This document shows positions 28,258 through 38,458 of a stretch of DNA of 44,418 nucleotides, piece after piece; the first letter of the stretch is position 1; every line of letters starts with the position of its first letter. The notes beneath the pieces were generated by a model that was given only the letters and a program-made list of their open reading frames with translations, was not told where the DNA came from and searched no databases. Both the position numbers and the translations under genes were made by a program. The stretch lies in NCBI RefSeq assembly GCF_030065675.1, contig NZ_JASJDK010000072.1:1-44418 (forward strand), given 5' to 3'. The DNA comes from Mastigocoleus sp. MO_188.B34. Its GTDB lineage: Bacteria; Cyanobacteriota; Cyanobacteriia; Cyanobacteriales; Nostocaceae.

Positions 28258-31200
28258 TTAAAACCCCTTTCTTTTATATTTTTGAGATTCTATCAACGCC
28301 CTAGTAAGTGCTGTTAATCCTTCCACATCGCTGAAATAACTAACGTGGTCGCAACCGACTTCTTGAATTTGTGGCTGAGGAATGCGTTTAGGATCCACAC
28401 TTGTGATGCTCCTTACAGTTACAGCAGTATCATTGGTTTGACCAAAAAAAGCTAAATCTATGGATTTATTTCGCAGTTTCTGCATTAATCGCTGCAACTT
28501 CCCAGTTTCAATATTTGCAGACATCATCGAGTTATTCCCGGCAATAATAGAATAGGGAATACTTGGATCTGAACTTGCAGCCAAGGATTTAAGAAAATCT
28601 GAACCCGGTTGCATCTGATCTAGTGAAATATCAATTTTTTCAATCAAACTCAGCAGATTACTCAATATCTTCGCGGGAAAAGCAAATGTAGATAAGCCAT
28701 TTAACCCAAATGTTAATAAGGCGATCGCCCAGTCTTCTACCGTGGACCAAGGGGAACCTGCATTTGGCGTACCTAACATAATCAAATGATTGACTATTTG
28801 CTTCCCACCTTCGCGTTCGATAAACCAACGAGATATCAAACCACCCATGGAGTGAGCGACTATTTCCAGTTGTTTGCCATGATTTGCACCCAAACCGACT
28901 GTTTCGAGACGGTCTTTTAATAGTCTGGCATTTTCCTCAATGGAAGTATGAAGATTTTCGTAGTCAAAAGAAAGAATTAAATCATATATTTGGGCTAGTG
29001 ATTTCTCTTGACCATCTACTTCTACTTTCCCCCGTTGCATGCTGGGTAGTGAATTGGCAGTTTCGCCTGTAATTCCATGAATGAACAGGACTATTTTCTC
29101 TGCTTGGGTCACCCGTTGTTTGACTTGCTCTATGTGTGATTCGTAACTTACAGTTTCGTCAGGTGCTACATTGGCGATCGCTAAATGGGGATAGGAAAAC
29201 TCTAACCCTATCTTTTCACTTACGATTTTTTGGAAGAAAATCTTAAGGGCACCTTTTAAATCCCGTTCTCCTTGATTTACTGGTTCGGGTAGGCGTTCTA
29301 ATCTAATTTCAGTTCTACCGTTGTGGGAATATCCAACTCCTAAGGGTAAATAAAACTCACCGTCATAAGCAAATGGTAATACCCGTTCTCCCCGTATTAA
29401 GGGCGTATCAACGATTAGTTTTAGAGGATTCTCGCGGTTAACTGTGGCAATAGTGTCAATATTTACTTCCCTTAGTTCCAAGGTATTCAAAGCAGGTTCA
29501 ATCCCCCGACTACTAGTTAATGGGAAGGGTTGATTGGTTTGAGAATTTTCTCGTAGCAATGGTGGTAAATGATTATCATCTAAACCTCTTGTAGACGCAG
29601 AAGTATTTATTAAGCGAGCATTGGCTTGTAAGTATGGATGAGTTTGCAATAATACTCCAGTTCCAAGAGAAACACCAATTCCAGATTTAGGTATGGGGGT
29701 AGTTTCTAGGGGTCTGATAGTTTTAATTACGACCTGACTTGTGACCCAATCATCGTATTCTTCAGCCTCGTCATCAACTTCTAGATCGCGAGATTGCAGG
29801 CGATTCATGAGACGGTTGAGAGTACCCGCACGCATACTTCCTCTTTGACTGAGAGTATCTTTTCGATAGGGTAAATCGAGCTTATCCTGTTCTAGGAGCC
29901 TAGCATCAAATTCATTAGTACAAACAATTAGTTTAAAAATATCTTGAAATTCTGTAATTCCTTGTTCCCATACTTCTTGAGGAACACTCGCACGAATTGA
30001 TTTTTTACCCAGCGCCCAAATTTCTTGATTTGGTTCGAGTTTTACATAACCTGCTTCAAAAAAGCCTGCATTAATGGCAAATTGTTCGGTTAAATCGAGT
30101 AAAGCACAATAAAGAGTTTCGTTGCTAGTATTTTTGAGCTTAACTTTAAAAGCAGGTTTCTTCCATTTACCCCTATCATCTCGATAGTAACTAAGACGAA
30201 TTTCACCATCTGATAAGACCTTACCGTCTTGATAAATTTCCATCTGAATCGCATCCGGACTAATCCGACTATTCGCAGGACTGGAAAGTTCGCTCAAATT
30301 TGTCCACCGAGTAATATGTTCCAGTCTGTGAATGACTGCGATCGCACTACTTTGGTTATAACCTTGAGCCAAACTCGCGAGAGGGAAACCATCAGCAGGT
30401 CTGGTAATAATATATCTGCCCCTATGAGCCAAAACCTTAAATTCTACTTTCCCAGTATCCTCAACTTCTCGGACATACACAGAAGGTTGACCGTTGTCTC
30501 CAATGTTTTGCAATGCTTCTCGTAATAATTGCACCCCTTCTGTTTCACCTTCAAAGCGTACGGTTTTTGGAGGTAAAGGTAAAGCGGTAATTACAGCTTT
30601 GAAAGTTTGTTCTCGATCTAAACCAATACTACTGGTAATTTCAACCTTACTTAACTGCGGTAAAACTTGCGTGACCTTCGCTTCAGCAATTTTATCTGAT
30701 AATTTTCGTAAAGATTCACCTCGGGTTTCAACAGGGAAAAGAGCCAAATGCATAGTTTCTTCTCCAACTGGAAGAGGTACACCATGTACAGCACCTCCAT
30801 CAATTACCCAACCGTATTCTTTATGATGCGAAATAGTATAATAGGGACTGCGATCGCTAATTGCTCCACCTAAAAATAACTGGTCTAAATCTTTTGGGTT
30901 TGTTGCTTCTAATTGTGGAGATTGGTTTTGGACTTTACTACGTACTAAAGCATTGATTTGCTTAAATAAATCTCGATAAGTAAGATTTCCCTTAGCTTTC
31001 TTCAAAGCTTCTGTGAGAAAGTAACAAAATGCTCCTCGTGTTTGTCCATCATTGCCATTGTATTCTTTTGCCTTTTCCTGTTCTCGACAAGATGCAAATA
31101 AGATATGCTTTCCTGTGACTAAACTCCAACCAGAAGCACGTTGATAAGAAGATTTTAAATTTTGAATTTCTTCAGGTGAAAAAATAAATGTATCCAAGGA

Positions 31201-31725
31201 ACGCTGACGCTCATCTGCAGAAAATTCACGTACATTAGTTTCCTGAAACGGATCTCTAGAACCACTTCCAGAATGACAGCAGTCCAAAATAATTGTAATT
31301 TGCGGATTATTTTGTGCAACTTCCGAGATTAACTTAGATAATTCCTTGTCAGCTAAATCCCACCCTCCTTTAGAACGACTGTCATAGCAAACTAGAGTTT
31401 CATTCAATCTATCGGGCTGAAAATCCCAGAATTCCCGTGGTGCTTCTTCTCGAGAACCGTGACCGCTATAGTAAAATAAGACTATGTCATTACTTTTTGC
31501 CTGACCCAAGTGTTGTCGAAAATTATTGATTATGTTTTGGCGTGTAGCCTCCTCATCTTTAAGACTTTTTAAATCTAAATTCCATCCTTCTACTTTGACA
31601 CGCGATCGCAAATACTCTTCAATCGCTACTACATCATTGATGCAACCTTTGAGAGGAGTAACAGGTTTGAGGTAGTTATCAATTCCAACTAATAACGCAT
31701 ATATATTACGAGTCATCTTAAACAT
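28258..31725 (-). CDS. Caspase-like protease fused to a C-terminal alpha/beta-hydrolase (lipase-like)
   Basis: 1155 residues. The N-terminal metacaspase-like C14 domain (about 5-290) has His89 in VLFYYSGHGSREEAP and Cys150 in TIILDCCHSGSGSRD, so it is likely active. A long middle region (about 290-870) is not recognised. It contains a beta-rich part (ISHHKEYGWVIDGGAVHGVPLP...) and an EKPxF-like caspase-associated part (LSYYRDDRGKWKKPAF). The C-terminal domain (about 870-1150) is a PGAP1/lipase-like hydrolase: KIVLFIHGITGETANS, the nucleophile elbow EIVAHSMGGLISRWFIER, LIMLGTPNAGSPWS and a late His in VGCDHVSYF. A second ATG at 31716 (MTRNIYALLVGIDNY) is as good a start. The fusion of a death protease to a possible membrane-lipid hydrolase suggests a two-warhead effector; substrate and trigger are unknown. 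Confidence 0.9.
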   Translation of the reverse strand: MFKMTRNIYALLVGIDNYLKPVTPLKGCINDVVAIEEYLRSRVKVEGWNLDLKSLKDEEATRQNIINNFRQHLGQAKSNDIVLFYYSGHGSREEAPREFWDFQPDRLNETLVCYDSRSKGGWDLADKELSKLISEVAQNNPQITIILDCCHSGSGSRDPFQETNVREFSADERQRSLDTFIFSPEEIQNLKSSYQRASGWSLVTGKHILFASCREQEKAKEYNGNDGQTRGAFCYFLTEALKKAKGNLTYRDLFKQINALVRSKVQNQSPQLEATNPKDLDQLFLGGAISDRSPYYTISHHKEYGWVIDGGAVHGVPLPVGEETMHLALFPVETRGESLRKLSDKIAEAKVTQVLPQLSKVEITSSIGLDREQTFKAVITALPLPPKTVRFEGETEGVQLLREALQNIGDNGQPSVYVREVEDTGKVEFKVLAHRGRYIITRPADGFPLASLAQGYNQSSAIAVIHRLEHITRWTNLSELSSPANSRISPDAIQMEIYQDGKVLSDGEIRLSYYRDDRGKWKKPAFKVKLKNTSNETLYCALLDLTEQFAINAGFFEAGYVKLEPNQEIWALGKKSIRASVPQEVWEQGITEFQDIFKLIVCTNEFDARLLEQDKLDLPYRKDTLSQRGSMRAGTLNRLMNRLQSRDLEVDDEAEEYDDWVTSQVVIKTIRPLETTPIPKSGIGVSLGTGVLLQTHPYLQANARLINTSASTRGLDDNHLPPLLRENSQTNQPFPLTSSRGIEPALNTLELREVNIDTIATVNRENPLKLIVDTPLIRGERVLPFAYDGEFYLPLGVGYSHNGRTEIRLERLPEPVNQGERDLKGALKIFFQKIVSEKIGLEFSYPHLAIANVAPDETVSYESHIEQVKQRVTQAEKIVLFIHGITGETANSLPSMQRGKVEVDGQEKSLAQIYDLILSFDYENLHTSIEENARLLKDRLETVGLGANHGKQLEIVAHSMGGLISRWFIEREGGKQIVNHLIMLGTPNAGSPWSTVEDWAIALLTFGLNGLSTFAFPAKILSNLLSLIEKIDISLDQMQPGSDFLKSLAASSDPSIPYSIIAGNNSMMSANIETGKLQRLMQKLRNKSIDLAFFGQTNDTAVTVRSITSVDPKRIPQPQIQEVGCDHVSYFSDVEGLTALTRALIESQKYKRKGF

Positions 31726-32600
31726 TCCAGGAGACCGCTGTCGTAGGTGCTAAAACTGGGTGAAAAAAGAAATAGGAGAAAAATAGCGAACCATTTCTAT
31801 ATCATTTTCTGGGTTACGGATCCAAATAAATAAAAATGGAAATACACAAGCAATTTTCAAGCAAATCTTTAAATTGTCCGCTATACTTTCAAGCTACGAT
31901 GGTAATTATTTTAGATGGTAATTATCTTTTTTCTTATTTTTTTTCAAGAAATTTTTTCTATGTATGAGTGTTGGGTAAGCTTAAGCTTTGAGGGTTTGAA
32001 AGTCTAGCAATGTACCTATACTCAAGTTAGCAGTGGGTAGCTTAATTTATTTTTTTCATAGACATAATAATAACTTGAACTTAAATATAAATATGTACGG
32101 GTCAAAGCAACTTATGCACTTGATATTCAGTTGTATCAAGAGCATTACCCGCTCACCACAGCCCAGCTTTAAATTCAAATTCCAAACTCATATTGACAAT
32201 AAAATTATTATTAACATTCCCGACTAACTATAGGATAAACTCCTGTAGCTTCCATGATGGGAAGGTCGATTTTCGAGATGCAAGAGAGCTTACGACATCA
32301 TCGGATCGGATATAAGGCAACATTGTTATAAATTTTTAAATACCACTGGGTGAGACATCTCACTGCGCGTATTAGCATCCTACTTGGAAAAAAAGGATTT
32401 TACTTATCAGTATGATAATTCAAATGTTAATTACATTATCATTAAAGAGTATTTTTATGTGTATCATCATCAACGGGAAAATTTCCCTCATAGTTGCAAA
32501 CTAAAGTTGTAAACTTAAAACAATTTGTTCCAGGTTGAAGACTTGGGCAGTCTCATTGATAATGATGGGCATATTACCTTAGAATTTTTGGCATGAAATC
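31726..32600. other. Divergent spacer between the caspase-lipase gene and ileS
   Basis: 875 bp, AT-rich. It holds a 16-bp tandem duplication (GATGGTAATTATTTTA at 31899-31914, repeated with changes to 31930) and long T runs near 31930-31960. The frame at 32033-32227 has no ribosome-binding site and is not accepted. It must carry divergent promoters for both flanking genes; no T-box-like leader is recognisable. Confidence 0.5.
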
Positions 32601-35495
32601 GTGACAGAAACTGGAAGTTACAAAGATACAGTAAATTTACCGTCTACTAAGTTCGATATGCGGGCAAACGCCGTCAAGCGCGAACCCGAAATCCAGAAGT
32701 TTTGGCAAGAAAATCAAATTTACGAACGCCTGTCCCAAGAAAACCCAGGCGAACTATTTATATTGCATGATGGACCTCCCTACGCCAATGGTTCTCTGCA
32801 TATTGGTCATGCCTTAAATAAAATTCTCAAAGATATTATTAATCGTTATCAGTTATTAAAAGGACGTAAGGTTTGCTACATTCCGGGCTGGGACTGCCAC
32901 GGTTTACCTACGGAACTTAAAGTTTTGCAAAATATGAAGTCAGCGGAACGGCAAAAGTTAACGCCTTTGCAGTTACGCAAGAAAGCAAAAGAGTTCGCGA
33001 TCGCCACCGTAGATCATCAACGGGAAAGTTTTAAGCGCTATGGTGTTTGGGGTAACTGGGATGAACCTTATCTGACCCTAAATCCGGAATACGAAGCGGC
33101 GCAGATTGCGGTTTTCGGTGAAATGATGTTGAAAGGTTACATCTATCGCGGTTTAAAACCGGTTCATTGGAGTCCCAGTTCCAGAACTGCTTTGGCGGAA
33201 GCTGAGTTGGAATATCCTGAGGGTCATACTTCGCCGAGTATCTATGCTGTTTTTCCAGTTGTAAGTTTGGCGGATGCAGCTAAATCTGTACTTTCAGAGT
33301 TTTTACCTGATTTGGGTGTGGCAATTTGGACAACTACACCTTGGACAATTCCCGGTAACTTGGGGGTTGCGGTCAATCCGGATCTTAATTACGCCGTAGT
33401 CGAATGTAGAGACGTAGCATGCTACGTCTCTACAAGGTACCTGATTGTTGCTGCTGATTTGGTAGAACGACTTGCTGAAACTTTTGACGCAAAATTAACT
33501 GTCAAAGCCACAATTAAAGGAAAAGATTTAGAGAATTGCACTTATCGTCATCCCTTATTTGATCGCGAAAGTCCCGTAATTATCGGTGGTGACTACATCA
33601 CAACTGAGTCCGGTACTGGTTTGGTACATACCGCTCCCGGTCACGGTCAAGAAGACTATATTGTCGGTCAACGTTACGGTTTACCGATTGTGTCCCCCGT
33701 TGATGATGCTGGTAAATTTACTGAGGAAGCTGGACGGTTTGCTGGTTTGAAGGTTGTGGGAGGAAAAGGTGAAATTAGTGAAGGTAACCAAGCAGTAATT
33801 GATGCTCTTACTTCCGCAGGTTCCTTATTAAAACACGAGCCATATCTCCACAAATATCCTTATGACTGGCGTACTAAAAAACCAACAATTTTCCGCGCTA
33901 CGGAACAGTGGTTTGTGTCCGTAGAAGGTTTTCGCGATCGCGCCTTGGAAGAAATCAAACAGGTGAAATGGATTCCCGCGCAGGGTGAGAATCGTATCAC
34001 CCCAATGGTTGCAGATCGCTCGGATTGGTGTATTTCCCGTCAGCGTTCTTGGGGCGTACCCATCCCTGTATTCTACGATGAAGAAACTGGGGAAGCTGTA
34101 TCAACGGAAGAAACCATCGCTCACGTCCAAAAAATTATTGCTGAGAAGGGTTCCGATGCTTGGTGGGAACTTCCAGTAGAGGACTTATTACCAGAAAGTT
34201 TCCGGAATAATGGCAAAAAGTACCGCAAAGGTACGGATACCATGGATGTGTGGTTTGATTCTGGGTCTTCTTGGTCTTCAGTAGTACAACAGCGTCCCGA
34301 ATTGCGTTACCCAGCGGATATTTACCTGGAAGGTTCCGACCAACATCGGGGTTGGTTCCAATCCAGTTTGCTTACTAGCGTGGCGGTAAATGGTTGTGCG
34401 CCTTATAAAACTGTATTAACCCACGGTTTTACTTTGGACGAAAAAGGACGTAAACAAAGTAAATCCTTGGGGAATGTAGTTGACCCCAAAGTTGTTATAG
34501 AAGGTGGAAAAAATCAAAAGCAAGAACCCGCTTATGGTGCTGATGTTTTGCGCTTGTGGGTTTCTTCGGTTGATTACACTTCCGATCAACCTTTGGGTAA
34601 AAACATCCTCAAGCAAATCACCGACATCAGAAACAAGATTCGCAATACAGCGCGGTTTTTGTTAGGAAATTTGCATGATTTCGACCCCAAAAAAGATGCA
34701 GTTGCTTTTGAGGAATTACCCGAACTTGATCGCTACATGCTCCACCGCATGACTGAAGTATTCCAGGAAATTACCGAAGCCTATGACAGCTTCCAATTCT
34801 CCCGTTTCTTCCAAACCATCCAGAATTTCTGTGTGGTGGACTTATCTAACTTTTATTTAGATGCAGCGAAAGACCGATTATATATCAGCGCACCTAAAGC
34901 TTTCCGTCGTCGCAGTTGTCAAACTGTATTGCAAATTGCTTTGGAGAATTTAGCTAAAGCAATGGCTCCAGTATTATGTCATATGGCGGAAGATATCTGG
35001 CAATTTCTTCCCTATGAAACAGCTTACAAATCGGTATTTGAATCGGGTTGGGTACATTTAGAAGAAAAATGGCATAATCCAGAATTAGCCGAAAAATGGC
35101 ACCAAATTCGGGAATTACGTACCGATGTAAATAAAGTACTGGAACAAGCGAGAGCCGAAAAAATGATTGGTGCTCCCCTGGAAGCCAAAGTTTTGCTTTA
35201 CATCCCCAACCAAGAATTACTTGCATCGGTAAAATCATTCAATCCCGAGCAAGGTAACGGTGTAGACGAACTGCGCTATCTGTTCATCACATCCCAAGTG
35301 GAAATTGTTGATGACGCAGAAAAAATCCAAAGCTTGCAATACAATTTACATTCGGATAAATGGGATATTGGTGTAGCAAAAGCAGACGGTAAAAAATGTG
35401 ATCGCTGTTGGAATTACTCCACTAAAGTCGGGGAGTCAAAAGAACATCCCCTGCTTTGTGAGCGCTGTATTCCAGCTTTAGCGGGAGAGTTTTAA
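32601..35495 (+). CDS. ileS: Isoleucyl-tRNA synthetase
   Basis: Charges tRNA-Ile with isoleucine in the cytoplasm. 964 residues. The GTG start gives MTETGSYKDTVNLPSTKFDMRANA, the standard cyanobacterial N-terminus. Class I motifs: HIGH in NGSLHIGHALNKI (67-70) and KQSKSLGNVVDP for KMSKS. The CP1 editing domain (TTPWTIPGNLGVAVNP, then ESGTGLVHTAPGHGQEDY), the anticodon-binding helices and a C-terminal zinc site (CDRCWNYSTKVG...LLCERC) are all present. Within the editing domain, residues 269-278 (CRDVACYVST) are encoded exactly by a perfect 30-bp palindrome (33405-33434) inserted between NYAVVE and RYLIVAADLVERL. The gene is otherwise complete and isolated on the plus strand. Confidence 0.97.
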   Translation: MTETGSYKDTVNLPSTKFDMRANAVKREPEIQKFWQENQIYERLSQENPGELFILHDGPPYANGSLHIGHALNKILKDIINRYQLLKGRKVCYIPGWDCHGLPTELKVLQNMKSAERQKLTPLQLRKKAKEFAIATVDHQRESFKRYGVWGNWDEPYLTLNPEYEAAQIAVFGEMMLKGYIYRGLKPVHWSPSSRTALAEAELEYPEGHTSPSIYAVFPVVSLADAAKSVLSEFLPDLGVAIWTTTPWTIPGNLGVAVNPDLNYAVVECRDVACYVSTRYLIVAADLVERLAETFDAKLTVKATIKGKDLENCTYRHPLFDRESPVIIGGDYITTESGTGLVHTAPGHGQEDYIVGQRYGLPIVSPVDDAGKFTEEAGRFAGLKVVGGKGEISEGNQAVIDALTSAGSLLKHEPYLHKYPYDWRTKKPTIFRATEQWFVSVEGFRDRALEEIKQVKWIPAQGENRITPMVADRSDWCISRQRSWGVPIPVFYDEETGEAVSTEETIAHVQKIIAEKGSDAWWELPVEDLLPESFRNNGKKYRKGTDTMDVWFDSGSSWSSVVQQRPELRYPADIYLEGSDQHRGWFQSSLLTSVAVNGCAPYKTVLTHGFTLDEKGRKQSKSLGNVVDPKVVIEGGKNQKQEPAYGADVLRLWVSSVDYTSDQPLGKNILKQITDIRNKIRNTARFLLGNLHDFDPKKDAVAFEELPELDRYMLHRMTEVFQEITEAYDSFQFSRFFQTIQNFCVVDLSNFYLDAAKDRLYISAPKAFRRRSCQTVLQIALENLAKAMAPVLCHMAEDIWQFLPYETAYKSVFESGWVHLEEKWHNPELAEKWHQIRELRTDVNKVLEQARAEKMIGAPLEAKVLLYIPNQELLASVKSFNPEQGNGVDELRYLFITSQVEIVDDAEKIQSLQYNLHSDKWDIGVAKADGKKCDRCWNYSTKVGESKEHPLLCERCIPALAGEF
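33405..33434. repeat. Perfect 30-bp palindrome inside ileS (in frame)
   Basis: The left half TGTAGAGACGTAGCA (33405-33419) is perfectly inverted in 33420-33434. The element begins at the first base of codon 269 and ends at the last base of codon 278, adding ten residues with no frame change. It matches the intergenic copy at 4060-4089 in ends and length. Confidence 0.95.
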
Positions 35496-35528
35496 CTTAA
35501 CCTTGACCGCATTAATTTTATTAGGTTT

Positions 35529-35584
35529 GTAGTTGGGCTTTAGCCCCGAAAAGTTTTAAAATGAAAGCGCTAAAGCGCAACTAC
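35529..35584. repeat. Imperfect inverted repeat between convergent ileS and ParA genes
   Basis: GTAGTTGGGCTTTAGC (35529-35544) pairs with GCTAAAGCGCAACTAC (35569-35584) with a few mismatches. It lies 34 bp past ileS and 29 bp from the end of the ParA gene and could act as a bidirectional terminator. It is related in sequence to the palindrome at 9677-9708. Confidence 0.7.
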
Positions 35585-35613
35585 GAACCAATCACCAATT
35601 ACCCATTACCAAC

Positions 35614-36498
35614 TCACAATTTATCTAACAATTCATGGGTCAACTTAATAAATGCTTTAGAACCAGAAGAAGTAGGTGTAGTTAAAACAGCAGGAACAAA
35701 ACTATCTACAGCTTTTGCAACATTTACATCAGTTGGTATTTGGGTCTGAAAAACTTTTGCTTCCCCAAAATCTTGATTGACACGATTCATTACTTGTTTA
35801 TAATATCTACCGCTAAGAATGTTTGCATTAGACATAGTAAACACAATACCCAACATCTCAACGTTGATACTCGTCTCCTGTTCGTGACTTTCTTTTAAAC
35901 GTGCAATTCTTCTTTCTAATAATTGAATACCTACTACAGATAAGGGTTCTGGCTTAGCTGGTAAGATATAAAAATCACTGGTAGCCAAAGCGCTCCGAGT
36001 CAAGAGATTATAACCAGGAGCGCAATCTAAAATAATAAAATCATATTTTTCCCGTACCGGTTCCAAAACCTTAGCTAATAGAACCCTTTCAAAACGATTC
36101 CAAATAGTTTCAAAATCCTTTTCACCAATTGTTACTGCTTGTTCGTGCAGCATTTCTGAAACTACAAATTCATCATATAAATCGATATCTCCTGGTAATA
36201 AATCTAGTAATTCCAACCTACAAACACCAGACTCAATAATATCTTCTATTGAATATTTGCGTTTTCTCCCAGGATTAATAATTTCGTCTATTAAATATCG
36301 GAATGTTTTTCTTTGTTTCCGCAGTTTAGCAAAATCGACAGGTGACATCAGACTGAGTGTGGCGCTAATCTGAGTATCTAAATCCAATACTAACACCCGT
36401 TTACCATGATTTTTTGCGAGACAAGTCGCAATGTTGACGCTGAGGGTTGTTTTACCCACACCACCTTTCATATTGGCTGTTGCAATTACATGACCCAT
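35614..36498 (-). CDS. ParA-family ATPase (solo)
   Basis: 294 residues. A deviant-Walker ATPase of the ParA/MinD/Soj superfamily that usually positions DNA or protein cargo on the nucleoid or membrane. The deviant Walker A is ANMKGGVGKTTLSVNIA (about 9-25) with its signature lysine. Walker A' is VLVLDLDTQISATLSL, and the Walker B strand is YDFIILDCAPGYNLLTRSAL. AGAGGA lies 7 bp before the ATG, confirming the start. No ParB gene or centromere-like array adjoins it, so it is an orphan ParA. The cargo may be carboxysomes, chemoreceptors or plasmid-derived DNA; which one cannot be told from sequence. Confidence 0.92.
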   Translation of the reverse strand: MGHVIATANMKGGVGKTTLSVNIATCLAKNHGKRVLVLDLDTQISATLSLMSPVDFAKLRKQRKTFRYLIDEIINPGRKRKYSIEDIIESGVCRLELLDLLPGDIDLYDEFVVSEMLHEQAVTIGEKDFETIWNRFERVLLAKVLEPVREKYDFIILDCAPGYNLLTRSALATSDFYILPAKPEPLSVVGIQLLERRIARLKESHEQETSINVEMLGIVFTMSNANILSGRYYKQVMNRVNQDFGEAKVFQTQIPTDVNVAKAVDSFVPAVLTTPTSSGSKAFIKLTHELLDKL

Positions 36499-37080
36499 TT
36501 TTTATTCCTCTGGTGACGCATTCCCAACTAGGTAACTTGCAATTCTACTGACGATGGAAAGATTTGCTTAACTTTAAGATTCCTTAGTAACCAAAAAGTA
36601 ATATACTTGTTCGATTTTCGCAATAAGCAGTCAGAATTATATCAGTCACTGGATTTCCAATAAACCCTGCTTTAAGAAAAACTAGATTTCTTAAATCAAA
36701 TTAATTGATGGTGACCGGTTAATAACAGTACGCTAATTTTTAATAGTTGATTCAAGCTCTAATTTTATCGGAGTTTATTTATAAATCTTGTTAGAAGGTA
36801 ATCTTGTTCAAAGGTGTTTATCAGTAGAAAATAAAGTGATTTTAATGTGTCAGACGGGTAAGAGAATATCTTATTTCATGTCACCTCGAGCACTGCGACG
36901 TAACGCACCGCCATGTAAGATGAATATACTAATAATGCTTCACTACCAAATAGCTTTCATCAGGTCATAATGACAGAAAATTTTAGTCAACTATGTTAAG
37001 AATTTGTAGCAGAAGTCAGAAGTTAAGAGACAGGACTTACATTCTATCGCTACAAACTTATTATCAATTGGTTTCTAATC
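36499..37080. other. Spacer between the ParA and proB genes
   Basis: 582 bp with no supported gene. The two short plus-strand frames here (36788-36970 and 36993-37202) lack ribosome-binding sites, and the second overlaps the proB 3' end antisense. I see no clear terminator after proB and no repeat of note. Confidence 0.5.
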
Positions 37081-38190
37081 TTAAATCAGCACCAAATTAT
37101 CTCGGTGAATCACCGTTTCCACACCTTCATAACCTAAAATTTCTCGAATCTCACCGGAACGGGAACCTTGAATTTTTTGTAACTCAACACTATTGTAATT
37201 AACTAATCCTCTGGCAATTTCATTACCATCGCGGTCAGATAAAAGCACTGCTTCTTGGGTATCAAATTCACCTTCAACTTCAGCAATTCCAGCAGCCAGT
37301 AAAGATTTTCCTCCAGTAGAAATTGCTTGTACTGCACCAGCATCCAAATATAACTTCCCTGATGGAACTAAACCGTAAGCAATCCAGCGTTTTCGAGCCG
37401 AAGTTGTTTCTGGATGGGGCTCAAAGTGGGTACCAATACTTTCTCCCTGCAAAATTTTTTCGATATTTCTTGGATATTTACCTTCTGTAATTACCGTACG
37501 AACCCCAGCTGCAGTAGCGATACGGGCTGCAGAAATTTTTGTTACCATTCCCCCAGTACCCCACTGAGAGCCTTGAGTACCAGTTTTTACTTGCGATTTA
37601 GTCAGTTCTTTAATATCACTCACTAAAGAAATCGGTCGAGCATCCGGTACAAAACGCGGGTCTGCTGAGTAAAGTCGATCTACATCAGTTAGTAAAAATA
37701 ACCAATCTGCTTCTACTAAACTTGCAACTAAACCGGACAAAGTATCATTATCGCCAAACTTTAATTCATCTATGGCGACCGTGTCATTTTCGTTAACAAT
37801 TGGAATAACTCCCAATCCCAAAAGTTCCTTGAAGGTATTGTAAACGTTAAGATAGCGACTGCGCTGCACTAAGTCACTACGAGTCAATAAAACTTGAGCG
37901 ATAGGTTGCTGTAGAGTCGTAAATAGATCGTCATAAACCCGCATTAACTTACCTTGTCCCACCGCTGCGACTGCTTGCTTGAGAGCGATCGCTTTTGGTC
38001 TTTCGGTTAAACCCAAGCATCCGCAACCAACCCCTACAGCTCCAGAAGAAACTAAAATTACACGGTTACCTTTCTGTCTTAATTGTGAAAGAGTTTCTAC
38101 AAGAGTCGCTATTGTAGAGAGCGACAATTTACCCGTTTCAGGTTGAGTAAGGCTAGAAGTTCCAATTTTGACGACTATTGTTTGTGACAT
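37081..38190 (-). CDS. proB: Glutamate 5-kinase
   Basis: First step of proline synthesis: phosphorylates L-glutamate with ATP. 369 residues from the ATG at 38190; the TTG one codon upstream is disregarded. N-terminal amino-acid kinase domain: [83 protein letters not shown] and [20 protein letters not shown]. The C-terminal PUA domain starts around residue 275 ([21 protein letters not shown]). All catalytic motifs are intact. It is last in the minus-strand housekeeping run, 571 bp from the yqeG-like gene, so it probably has its own promoter. In many bacteria the enzyme is feedback-inhibited by proline. Confidence 0.97.
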   Translation of the reverse strand: MSQTIVVKIGTSSLTQPETGKLSLSTIATLVETLSQLRQKGNRVILVSSGAVGVGCGCLGLTERPKAIALKQAVAAVGQGKLMRVYDDLFTTLQQPIAQVLLTRSDLVQRSRYLNVYNTFKELLGLGVIPIVNENDTVAIDELKFGDNDTLSGLVASLVEADWLFLLTDVDRLYSADPRFVPDARPISLVSDIKELTKSQVKTGTQGSQWGTGGMVTKISAARIATAAGVRTVITEGKYPRNIEKILQGESIGTHFEPHPETTSARKRWIAYGLVPSGKLYLDAGAVQAISTGGKSLLAAGIAEVEGEFDTQEAVLLSDRDGNEIARGLVNYNSVELQKIQGSRSGEIREILGYEGVETVIHRDNLVLI

Positions 38191-38275
38191 CAATCAAAAT
38201 GCATTACCAAGATTTGCTTGGTTATCCCATGTCCGGTTCAAGATTTATCATATCTTTGATGGTGGGTAATTGTTA

Positions 38276-38345
38276 ATAAGTAAGAAGTAATAAGTAATGA
38301 GTAAGAAGTAATAAGAAGTAATGTTAGCGCACAGTGATGAGTAGA
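38276..38345. repeat. Heptad short tandem repeats (AAGTAAT/GAGTAAG type)
   Basis: Degenerate 7-bp units (AAGTAAG, AAGTAAT, GAGTAAG) run for about 55 bp and are followed by TGTTAGCGCACAGTGATGAG. That insert resembles the one interrupting the array at 9491-9615. Confidence 0.8.
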
Positions 38346-38458
38346 TTAGAAAAAGCGATCGCCATTTTCATGGTTGTGGTGGAGAGAGTTATCAAAAACA
38401 ACCAAGTAAAACTGAAATCAAACTTGGTAACTCTAAAGACCAATCACCAATCACTAAA

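Noticed and set aside
32033-32227. 64-codon frame upstream of ileS
   Set aside because: Asn/Ile/Lys-rich translation of AT-rich spacer, no ribosome-binding site.
36788-36970. 60-codon frame between the ParA and proB genes
   Set aside because: No start signal and no recognisable protein pattern.
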